From NCBI GenBank assembly GCA_025451145.1, contig JANWKX010000148.1, positions 1-5,793 on the forward strand: a DNA stretch of 5,793 nucleotides, read 5' to 3'. The notes under the pieces are model-generated. The model had not been told where the DNA came from, made no database searches, and saw only the letters and a program-made list of their open reading frames with translations. This document shows, in pieces, positions 1-5,432 of the stretch. The stretch comes from Vampirovibrionales bacterium (GTDB lineage Bacteria > Cyanobacteriota > Vampirovibrionia > Vampirovibrionales > JAGQHJ01). Both the position numbers and the translations under genes were made by a program. The first letter of the stretch is position 1, and each line of letters starts with the position of its first letter.

Positions 1-493
1 TGCGGTAGGTTATCCCAAGTTCAGCCATGATGGCTTGAGGTTGATTTAAGATCACCGCCAAATGCCCCCCGGGTTTAAGCAAATCAAACGCCAACATCAT
101 GCCTTGGCAAATTTCATCCAAACCCGATAAATGATAGAGCATATGCGACATGGTGATTAAATTAAATCCCTGTGGATAGCCTTTATGAAGGAGCAGGGCA
201 GTCTTTTGGTCCCAAGGCATGGCATAAACCGTAGGAAAGAGATTTTGCAGCACTTTAACGCATCTCGGATTGGGTTCAATCAAGACGGTTTCCTGGGCAC
301 TTGGGGCCATTAAGATGGGCAAGTGGCCTTGTCCGGCGCCAATGTCCAGAACGCGAAAATCAGTTTGATAAGACTGAGGCAGAATCCTCAATGATTGCAT
401 CAAATTCACGGCAATATCATTTTGCGCTGAATAGCGGTGAAACTGAGTCAACGCTGTTTCAAAGGTTTCATACTCCCGTTTGGCAGTCACCAT
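1..493 (-). CDS. Class I SAM-dependent methyltransferase, C-terminus cut by window edge
   Basis: This reading frame starts at the ATG at 493-491 and stays open for 164 codons to the left edge, so the C-terminal end is missing. It shows the Rossmann-type methyltransferase pattern. Motif I, VLDIGAGQGHL, lies at residues 48-58 and forms the glycine-rich SAM loop. An acidic residue ending strand 2 (LIEPNP, E73) would contact the ribose. A later LLKPGGHLAVI block (about 138-148) is the usual post-motif III strand. The HMLYHL segment near 117-122 resembles the 'H.l.h' step of Methyltransf_11/25-type enzymes. No substrate can be read from this, and it could modify a small molecule, lipid or quinone. 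It is presumably cytoplasmic, because no signal peptide is visible. A weak GAG lies about 12 bases before the start. The fold assignment is firm; the substrate is unknown. The pilin upstream on the same strand is separated by a hairpin, so this gene probably has its own promoter. Confidence 0.85.
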   Translation of the reverse strand, partial: MVTAKREYETFETALTQFHRYSAQNDIAVNLMQSLRILPQSYQTDFRVLDIGAGQGHLPILMAPSAQETVLIEPNPRCVKVLQNLFPTVYAMPWDQKTALLLHKGYPQGFNLITMSHMLYHLSGLDEICQGMMLAFDLLKPGGHLAVILNQPQAIMAELGITYR

Positions 494-520
494 GATGAAT
501 CACTCGGTGGGGTAAAGTAC

Positions 521-532
521 TTTAAGCTTAAA
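521..532. repeat. 12-bp perfect palindrome upstream of the methyltransferase
   Basis: TTTAAGCTTAAA is a perfect palindrome that ends 28 bases before the methyltransferase ATG. Its position between the pilin hairpin and the methyltransferase start would suit an operator. It is short and AT-rich, so chance is a real alternative. The rest of the 494-608 gap also holds the palindrome CCAATTGG at 582-589, and I see no strong sigma-70 promoter there. Confidence 0.25.
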
Positions 533-608
533 ATACAATATCATTCTCTATTTTGACCGATCTGATTCGCAATGGCTCTAGCCAATTGGTTAGATTCGTA
601 GATTCCAA

Positions 609-648
609 CGATTAGGGCAGGCTTACCGAAGCAAGCCCGCCCTAACCG
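609..648 (-). terminator. 18-bp hairpin with cUUCGg tetraloop at the pilin 3' end
   Basis: Read as minus-strand RNA, positions 648-631 pair with 609-626 over 18 consecutive pairs, three of them G-U, and close a UUCG tetraloop held by a C-G pair. Read as plus-strand RNA, the same three positions (611/646, 619/638, 625/632) become A-C mismatches. The structure therefore belongs to the minus transcript. It begins 16 bases after the pilin stop codon. There is no run of U after the stem; the sequence continues TTGGAATC. It is therefore either an atypical terminator or a 3' stem that protects pilin mRNA from exonucleases. UUCG capping is known to make unusually stable RNA hairpins. Confidence 0.65.
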
Positions 649-664
649 ATTACTGTAAAATGAC

Positions 665-871
665 TTATAAGGCCGAGGATTGGGTATTAAAGAAGTTTTG
701 GACGCCACCAAAAATGGAGTTGTACACGTTGCCCATTCCGGCTTGACCGATGGTTAAAACAGCCGCAACGATTAAGGCAGCAACAATCATAGCGCCAGCA
801 TACTCAATCACACCTTGGCCTTTTTGCCTACCAAACCCATAATTCAATAGCGATTTAATCGAGGTCATCAT
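665..871 (-). CDS. Flp-family type IVb pilin precursor
   Basis: This is a 68-residue precursor of a major Flp pilin, the subunit of pili assembled by Tad systems for surface attachment. A short basic leader (ending GRQKG) is followed by QGVIEYAG. The expected prepilin-peptidase cut falls after G18, giving mature residues with Glu at +5 and Tyr at +6 (E23 and Y24 of the precursor), the Flp signature. The next roughly 20 residues (AGAMIVAALIVAAVL and on) form the hydrophobic helix that anchors the subunit in the inner membrane and packs in the fibre core. The mature form would be about 50 residues, typical of Flp. Two ATGs lie in tandem at 871 and 868. The first is chosen because GGGAG at 887-883 is 11 bases away, already at the long end of normal spacing. 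No prepilin peptidase, TadA ATPase, secretin or TadE/F gene is in the window, so the export machinery must lie elsewhere. The 3' end carries a strong hairpin. Confidence 0.9.
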   Translation of the reverse strand: MMTSIKSLLNYGFGRQKGQGVIEYAGAMIVAALIVAAVLTIGQAGMGNVYNSIFGGVQNFFNTQSSAL

Positions 872-1127
872 GATCAGCAGTTCTCCCTATTTCTCTTCTC
901 TCATAGCGCCAGGAAATCAATTACCAGTAGAAGATACACAGGTATCGTAATGATTAGGAGGAACTTGAAAAAAGTTCACTATTTGTTACATTAATCGCTC
1001 TATTGTTCGCTCAAGCCTAATGAACATCAGCATTATTGTATTCTATTTAAATATCAAACCTGTGATACCAAAGAAACGGTCCCATTCACAAGATATTAGG
1101 GAATTCCATCCTCAGGAGTGACATAAG
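872..1127. other. Non-coding region between peptidase and pilin genes
   Basis: These 256 bases hold no convincing gene on either strand and should contain the pilin promoter and 5' leader. A small inverted repeat, GAACTT-GAAAA-AAGTTC, lies at 961-977, with a 6-bp stem and a 5-base loop. It has no U-run on either strand and lies about 90 bases upstream of the pilin start. On the plus strand an AGGAGG at 957-962 sits before a TTG, but spacing is too tight and the frame closes after nine codons. I found no promoter with good matches at both hexamers. Confidence 0.5.
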
Positions 1128-1135
1128 CTATGTCA
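1119..1135. repeat. Inverted repeat overlapping the peptidase stop codon
   Basis: TGACATA and TATGTCA form a perfect 7-bp inverted repeat with a 3-base loop. The peptidase TAG (1130-1128) falls inside it. No U-run follows on the minus strand, so it is not a classical intrinsic terminator. It may be an mRNA 3' stem, a protein site or chance. Confidence 0.3.
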
Positions 1136-3068
1136 AGCTGGAATCGACTTGTTTGGCCAGGAGTTTTTTCGCAAACGGTTGGTTGATATAGCGATAGAGC
1201 TTAGGATGAAGTTTATTTTGCTCATCGGCAATGTATTGGAGTGTGTCGTTCCAAGCTGCATAGTATTTAACAAACTTTTCGGCTGCCGAGACATCACCGG
1301 ATTGCTGAAGCTGAATGACTTCTTTCAACATCTGCTCAGCGGCTACCGGCATTTTATCCGGTACAATGGAGAGCTTGCCGCCAGGCTCAATCTTGATGGC
1401 GCCTTTTTCCCTCAGATAATTCAGCTGCATGATCGAACGGGCACGATGGGCCTCATCCAGCGAAGGTTGCTTAAAGGGCAATTCTCCGGCAGCCCAGGTA
1501 AGATAAATGGCATTGGCCTGATCTTGAGTGAGTACCCCGGTTTGAACAAAATAACCGGTCATGACCAGAGAGATGAGGTCGGCTTTGTTTTCTTCCAGCA
1601 TATCGCCATACTGCCCCAGGGCAGCTTTCTTGTCACGGCCATCCACAGTTTGTTTCGGTCCAAGAGAATGGGCAATCTCGTGCCCCACCACAAACCTAAA
1701 CATTGCATCCGGCTGGTAGTAAGCCTGTTGTGATGGATCAATCAGGGCATCCTTGAATTTTTGCTCCCGAGCCGGATCAACGCTTTGGCGGACTGAACGG
1801 TGAAAAACCAATCGGCTGCCTGCATTGAGTTGAGGCGCCAATTTATCATCATTGGGAAGATTTTGGGCAACAGTGGTTCCTCCGCGAATGGCGGCATAAT
1901 CACCCGTATAGGCCACGAGATCCACATCGGCGAATGTCATTTTTCCATCCGCCTGGCCGGGAGTACTATTTGTTTGAACAAATGGCGCCAGTAGCGCATT
2001 GTGTTTGGCGAAATCTTCCAGATGCTGGCGATATTGAGAGATAATGGCATAAGAGTCCTTATTGACGATACCGACCCGAACCCCAATGCTGTCCTTGGAT
2101 TTGGCTTTAATCCCCAGCTCCTTTAGGACTTTGGCGACTGCCGGATCCGTGGCGACATCCGAGGACATCCGATCTTCGTAAGACTCCCGCCCGATGGTAA
2201 ATTCAAGAGGAGAATCCTCCAAATTGATCCAACTGCGATCGCTTTTAAAGGCCATTTCCGGATCGCTATCATTCACCAGTGCTTGCGCCTGCCATCTTAA
2301 ATATTCCTTCAGACCAGCGTGATCCGTTGCTTTTTCTGCCAACAAGAGTTCTTTGGCTGCGGCTTCAAACTCTCTGCGAAAGGCGACGGAATACGGTATG
2401 GCTACCAGGCGCTTACCCTGACGACGAACGATGGTGTTATTGCTGAGAATGGAGGAGGCTTGTTCAGGGTGAGCCAGGATATACTTGATCAATTCTGCTT
2501 TGGTTAAATCCTGCGGATAAAATCCTTTTCCCGGTTGAAGCTGCTTGTTTTTAAACAGACGGAGGGGTTCGCTCTGGGGTGTGTACATGTTTACGCCTTC
2601 GATGCCATTATGAAGGGTGAACAACATCAATGCCTTACGGGCGGTTTCATTGCCAGCAGCAGCTGCTTTTTCCAATAAACGTTTGGCTCGGATGTTATCG
2701 GGATGATCCTGCTTGAGGAAAACCGAATCCAGTATTTTAGCGGCCCTAACCATGTGGATCAACGCCTTCTGGTTTCCGGGACTCAATTGGGCGTAGACAG
2801 CATCCGGGATATCAAAGGTCGTTGTTCTCATCTTGTTGTTGATAATATCATCCAGGGTGGCGTCATCCAGATCGATTTCAAATTCGCCCTTGGGATCCAG
2901 CTTCAGTCCGGCAAAGTGAACATTCGTAATGTTGGGTCGAGATACGCTACTGATAAATTGATCGCCTGACGGGTTTCCGCTGCTTCCAGGTAGGTTGTGT
3001 TGAGCATAAGCGGATTGCCTTTTAAAGAATGGTGTTGCCACCAATGTCGGTAAATTAAGCTTATCCAT
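1128..3068 (-). CDS. M49-like (dipeptidyl-peptidase III-type) zinc metallopeptidase
   Basis: This 646-residue protein carries a gluzincin active site. HEIAH at residues 463-467 would give two zinc ligands (H463, H467) and the catalytic E464. EENKAD at 492-497 matches the EECRAE-type motif of family M49, with E493 as likely third ligand. Other blocks fit bacterial M49-like proteins: EFTIGRESYED (289-299), NLPNDDKL (403-410), and HRARSIMQLNYLREKGAI (541-558). Classical DPP III has HEXXGH, whereas this protein has the shorter HEXXH. The first 60 residues look disordered (rich in P, S, N and G). Residues about 128-147 (AKRLLEKAAAAGNETARKAL) resemble a single Sel1/TPR-like helix pair. I see no clear signal peptide or membrane span, so it is probably cytoplasmic. 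A peptide or peptide-like substrate is inferred only. The frame extends nine codons upstream to a GTG, but GGGAGGG lies inside that extension, nine bases before the ATG at 3068, so the ATG is chosen. It is divergent from the phosphatase. Confidence 0.8.
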   Translation of the reverse strand: MDKLNLPTLVATPFFKRQSAYAQHNLPGSSGNPSGDQFISSVSRPNITNVHFAGLKLDPKGEFEIDLDDATLDDIINNKMRTTTFDIPDAVYAQLSPGNQKALIHMVRAAKILDSVFLKQDHPDNIRAKRLLEKAAAAGNETARKALMLFTLHNGIEGVNMYTPQSEPLRLFKNKQLQPGKGFYPQDLTKAELIKYILAHPEQASSILSNNTIVRRQGKRLVAIPYSVAFRREFEAAAKELLLAEKATDHAGLKEYLRWQAQALVNDSDPEMAFKSDRSWINLEDSPLEFTIGRESYEDRMSSDVATDPAVAKVLKELGIKAKSKDSIGVRVGIVNKDSYAIISQYRQHLEDFAKHNALLAPFVQTNSTPGQADGKMTFADVDLVAYTGDYAAIRGGTTVAQNLPNDDKLAPQLNAGSRLVFHRSVRQSVDPAREQKFKDALIDPSQQAYYQPDAMFRFVVGHEIAHSLGPKQTVDGRDKKAALGQYGDMLEENKADLISLVMTGYFVQTGVLTQDQANAIYLTWAAGELPFKQPSLDEAHRARSIMQLNYLREKGAIKIEPGGKLSIVPDKMPVAAEQMLKEVIQLQQSGDVSAAEKFVKYYAAWNDTLQYIADEQNKLHPKLYRYINQPFAKKLLAKQVDSSLT

Positions 3069-3077
3069 GAAGTTCTT

Positions 3078-3084
3078 CCCTCCC
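3078..3084 (-). promoter_or_regulatory. Ribosome binding site fixing the peptidase start
   Basis: GGGAGGG on the minus strand lies nine bases before the ATG at 3068-3066. It falls within the longer frame that would begin at the GTG at 3095, which argues that the shorter start is the real one. Confidence 0.7.
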
Positions 3085-3167
3085 AAAACGCCCACTAAAA
3101 TTCAGTTATGATTATTATTAAAAAACAAATTGAAATTCTTGGCCATCGAAATCGGTGCCTGGGAGCC

Positions 3168-3188
3168 AATCCGTTACAAATCCGTTAC
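3168..3188. repeat. Tandem direct repeat with 11-bp period in divergent promoter region
   Basis: AATCCGTTAC occurs at 3168-3177 and again at 3179-3188, separated by one A, so the repeat period is 11 bp, about one helical turn. It sits roughly midway in the 220-bp gap between the divergent peptidase and phosphatase genes, where a regulator could affect both. This spacing would put two protein contacts on the same face of the DNA. Regulatory function is inferred; only the repeat is observed. The rest of the gap holds an AT-rich tract at about 3104-3137, where a promoter for the peptidase is plausible, but I see no clear hexamer pair. Confidence 0.45.
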
Positions 3189-3277
3189 CAAAACCAACCC
3201 ATTAAGGGCATGGAGGATCAGAAATACCAATCTTGTTTCGCAGCAATAATTCTTTTAGCATAAGGCGAGGAAAGAAG

Positions 3278-3282
3278 AAGGG
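3278..3282 (+). promoter_or_regulatory. Ribosome binding site fixing the phosphatase start
   Basis: AAGGG, within the purine-rich AGGAAAGAAGAAGGG, ends six bases before the ATG at 3289. A TTG at 3283 in the same frame directly abuts the site, so the ATG is the better start. Confidence 0.6.
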
Positions 3283-3288
3283 TTGATC

Positions 3289-3993
3289 ATGAGTCGGTGG
3301 TTCTCTTATTGTTTAGTCTTACTGGGTTGCCTCATCGGGCTGTGTGGCATCAATCACACATGGGCGCATTCTAATGAGCATGCTTTTAACCGTCCTCATT
3401 GCCAGGTGTCTGAACTGGTCTACGGGATGTGTTTTAATCAGCACATGGCCGAAGCGATTCAACAAAGTAAATCTCCGGCTTTTCAGGAACAATTTGACGC
3501 CGTGGTAAATCAGGCCCATGCTTACCTGAATACCGTCAAACCGAATCCACGAAATGTCATTATCACAGACCTGGATGAAACCTTGATTGATAATGCGGGA
3601 TATTATCAGCACCATCCTGCATTCCAACCGGACGCATGGAACACCTGGCTGAAAGAAAATCAACACCAACAGTATCATCAATCGGTTTACCGATTGCTTA
3701 AGGATGCTAAGGCCAAAGGGTTCTCTGTCATGTTTATTACCGGCAGAAGCATCTCCCAGGCGGGTGAAACTTTGGCGCAAACGAAAGATTTCACTTGGGA
3801 TGGCGAGTTTTATCGCCCCTCAGGAGAACCCTTAACCGCAAGGCAGCTGAAATCAGAAACCAGGGCATTGCTTACACGACTCGGCTATCACATTGTCCTG
3901 AACATCGGCGATCAAAAGTCAGACCTTGAACATCCCGACAAACTGGGCCATGGCGAGTTTTTGCTCCCCAATATTCTTTATAATTGCGACTAA
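3289..3993 (+). CDS. Exported HAD subfamily IIIB acid phosphatase
   Basis: This 234-residue protein is predicted to hydrolyse phosphomonoesters outside the cytoplasm. The four HAD motifs are visible. Motif I is DLDET at 94-98 (nucleophile D94, acid/base D96), motif II FITGR at 149-153 (T151), the motif III lysine is probably K188, and motif IV is GDQKSD at 207-212 (D208, D212). The C-terminal LPNILY (226-231) matches the LPNP-Y ending common in the lipoprotein e(P4)/class C and vegetative-storage-protein group (subfamily IIIB). The N-terminus is an export signal: short basic start, hydrophobic residues about 5-19, then TWA-HS with likely signal peptidase I cleavage after A27. LLGC at 11-14 could instead be a lipobox with C14 lipidated, as in e(P4). 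Cysteines C38, C48 and C233 could form a disulfide. The ATG is preferred over a TTG two codons upstream because AAGGG is six bases before it. The gene ends 24 bases from the convergent scoB. The physiological substrate is unknown. Confidence 0.88.
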   Translation: MSRWFSYCLVLLGCLIGLCGINHTWAHSNEHAFNRPHCQVSELVYGMCFNQHMAEAIQQSKSPAFQEQFDAVVNQAHAYLNTVKPNPRNVIITDLDETLIDNAGYYQHHPAFQPDAWNTWLKENQHQQYHQSVYRLLKDAKAKGFSVMFITGRSISQAGETLAQTKDFTWDGEFYRPSGEPLTARQLKSETRALLTRLGYHIVLNIGDQKSDLEHPDKLGHGEFLLPNILYNCD

Positions 3994-4017
3994 GAACCTA
4001 TCCGAGGAATATTCTCA

Positions 4018-4674
4018 TTAAAAGGCCATTTCCGGGACATGCTCTGGAATATACAAATCCGCCTCTGTGAGTTTCTTGATGTCTTCAACACTGACACCCG
4101 GCGCTCTTTCCAGCAAATGAAAAGCGCCCTCTCGCAATTCCAAAACCGCTAAATCCGTTACAACCTTACGAACACAATGAACTCCGGTCAACGGCAAGTT
4201 ACAGGATTTCAAAATCTTGGATTCCCCTTGCTTATTGGCATGGGCCATGGCGACAATGATATTTCGGGCGCTGGCCACCAGATCCATGGCGCCACCCATC
4301 CCTTTTACCAGTTTACCGGGAATCATCCAGGAAGCGATATTGCCTTTCTGATCCACCTCGAAGGCGCCAAGAACTGTTAAATCAATATGGCCTCCCCGGA
4401 TCATGGCAAAACTTTCGGCCGATGAAAAATACGATGCCCCTGTGACTGCTGTGACGGTTTGTTTGCCAGCATTGATTAAGTCCGGATCAATGGTTTCCTC
4501 CGTCGGGAACTCGCCCATGCCCAGCAAACCGTTCTCAGATTGAAATAAAACATCCATGCCCTTAGGGACATAATTGGCCACAAGTGTAGGAATTCCGATG
4601 CCTAAATTGACATAATAACCATCTTTTAATTCTTGAGAGATTCGTTGTGCAATTTGTTCTCTGCTTAATGCCAT
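4018..4674 (-). CDS. scoB: Succinyl-CoA:3-ketoacid CoA-transferase, subunit B
   Basis: This is the 218-residue beta subunit of the two-part enzyme that transfers CoA from succinyl-CoA to acetoacetate (EC 2.8.3.5 type), in ketone-body or acetoacetate use in the cytoplasm. The catalytic motif is SENGLLGMG at residues 46-54; E47 should form the glutamyl-CoA thioester intermediate. Other family blocks are VNLGIGIPT (22-30), VLGAFEVDQKGNIASWMIPG (101-120), KGMGGAMDLV (124-133) and LTGVHCVRKVVTDLAVLE (162-179). The length matches usual ScoB (about 216-220). The gene follows scoA by 45 bases on the same strand, so the two are almost certainly co-transcribed. GGGG lies eight to nine bases before the ATG, a modest ribosome site. 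No intrinsic terminator is visible in the 24 bases to the phosphatase end. Related families (3-oxoadipate and acetate CoA-transferases) are less likely given the sequence of the partner subunit. Confidence 0.94.
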   Translation of the reverse strand: MALSREQIAQRISQELKDGYYVNLGIGIPTLVANYVPKGMDVLFQSENGLLGMGEFPTEETIDPDLINAGKQTVTAVTGASYFSSAESFAMIRGGHIDLTVLGAFEVDQKGNIASWMIPGKLVKGMGGAMDLVASARNIIVAMAHANKQGESKILKSCNLPLTGVHCVRKVVTDLAVLELREGAFHLLERAPGVSVEDIKKLTEADLYIPEHVPEMAF

Positions 4675-4719
4675 TGGTTTTACCCCATTATGCCTCTATC
4701 GCGGATTCATCTTATCCAC

Positions 4720-5421
4720 TTAAATGGTTTTAATCGTTCTTTGTTCAATACGTTTCTCGAAAGTCCCTTTGATCACCCGATCGACATAAATCCCAGGCGT
4801 ATGAATAAAATTGGGATCCAGTTCGCCCGGTTCAACAATCTCTTCAACCTCTGCCACAGTGATTTTCCCGGCTGTCGCGATCATGGGATTAAAGTTCCTG
4901 GCTGTTTCCCGGTAGATCAAATTGCCCATAGTATCAGCCTTCCAAGCTTTGACTAAGGAAAAATCCGCAGTGAATGATTCTTCAAGAACATAGTGTTTGC
5001 CGTTATATTCGCGGGTCTCCTTACCTTCGGCGACAACGGTCCCATAGCCGGTCGGTGTAAAAAAGGCAGGGATTCCAGCACCACCGGCTCGGATTTTCTC
5101 AGCCAACGTCCCTTGAGGCGTCAGCTTGACTTCCATTTCACCGCTGAGAAACTGCTTTTCAAACAACGCATTTTCGCCCACATAAGAAGCAATCATCGTT
5201 TTAATCTGATTTTTTTCCAGGAGAATCCCTAACCCAAATCCATCGACGCCAGCATTATTTGAAATACAGGTCAATCCACCGATACCCAAATCGTAAATCT
5301 TTTTAATCAGCCCTTCGGGGATACCACAAAGTCCAAAGCCCCCGACCATCACAGTCATATTATGGGTTAAGCCCTGTAACGCCTCATCATAGCTATTGAC
5401 AACCTTGTAAAATCCAGCCAC
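4720..5421 (-). CDS. scoA: Succinyl-CoA:3-ketoacid CoA-transferase, subunit A
   Basis: This 233-residue alpha subunit pairs with ScoB to form the CoA-transferase; it contributes much of the CoA-binding side. The family signature GGFGLCGIPE is at residues 27-36. It is the form typical of SCOT rather than of AtoD- or PcaI-type transferases, and this decides the substrate call. Further conserved blocks are SNNAG (54-58), LTPQGTLAEKIRAGGAGIPA (100-119), FTPTGYGT (121-128), and EVEEIVEPGELDPNFIHTPG (191-210). The length is normal. The start is a GTG at 5421-5419, supported by AGGAG at 5432-5428 with six bases between; the next in-frame ATG (residue 22) would remove conserved sequence. This is the first gene of a two-gene operon, with scoB 45 bases downstream. 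The reaction can run toward acetoacetate activation or, in reverse, succinate activation; direction depends on metabolism and cannot be read here. Confidence 0.95.
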   Translation of the reverse strand: MAGFYKVVNSYDEALQGLTHNMTVMVGGFGLCGIPEGLIKKIYDLGIGGLTCISNNAGVDGFGLGILLEKNQIKTMIASYVGENALFEKQFLSGEMEVKLTPQGTLAEKIRAGGAGIPAFFTPTGYGTVVAEGKETREYNGKHYVLEESFTADFSLVKAWKADTMGNLIYRETARNFNPMIATAGKITVAEVEEIVEPGELDPNFIHTPGIYVDRVIKGTFEKRIEQRTIKTI

Positions 5422-5427
5422 GGTTAA

Positions 5428-5432
5428 CTCCT
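5428..5432 (-). promoter_or_regulatory. Ribosome binding site supporting the scoA GTG start
   Basis: AGGAG on the minus strand is six bases before the GTG at 5421-5419. This is close to ideal spacing and supports the non-ATG start. Confidence 0.8.

Noticed and set aside
301..495. 64-codon plus-strand frame over the methyltransferase
   Set aside because: The minus strand here encodes a clear SAM-binding motif; the plus frame has no recognisable features.
957..994. AGGAGG followed by a nine-codon TTG frame in the pilin leader region
   Set aside because: Spacing from the ribosome-like site to the TTG is only about three bases, and the peptide is tiny and unsupported.
985..1014. Possible pilin promoter: TTGAGC at 1014-1009 and TGTAAC at 990-985 on the minus strand
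   Set aside because: Each hexamer matches only four of six sigma-70 positions with an 18-base spacer, which is not better than expected in AT-rich DNA.
1149..1733. 194-codon plus-strand open frame opposite the peptidase
   Set aside because: It lies wholly antisense to a gene with recognisable family motifs, has no family resemblance, and its composition is what the reverse of that coding sequence would give.
3233..3261. Possible phosphatase promoter: TTGTTT and TAGCAT with a 17-base spacer
   Set aside because: The hexamer matches are weak (three and four of six), so I do not annotate it.
3319..3780. 153-codon minus-strand open frame opposite the phosphatase
   Set aside because: It is antisense to the HAD motifs, is unrecognisable as a protein, and is explained as a shadow of the real gene.
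3998..4016. GAGGAATATTCTC as a terminator hairpin between the convergent genes
   Set aside because: It forms only about five pairs including a wobble and has no U-run on either side.
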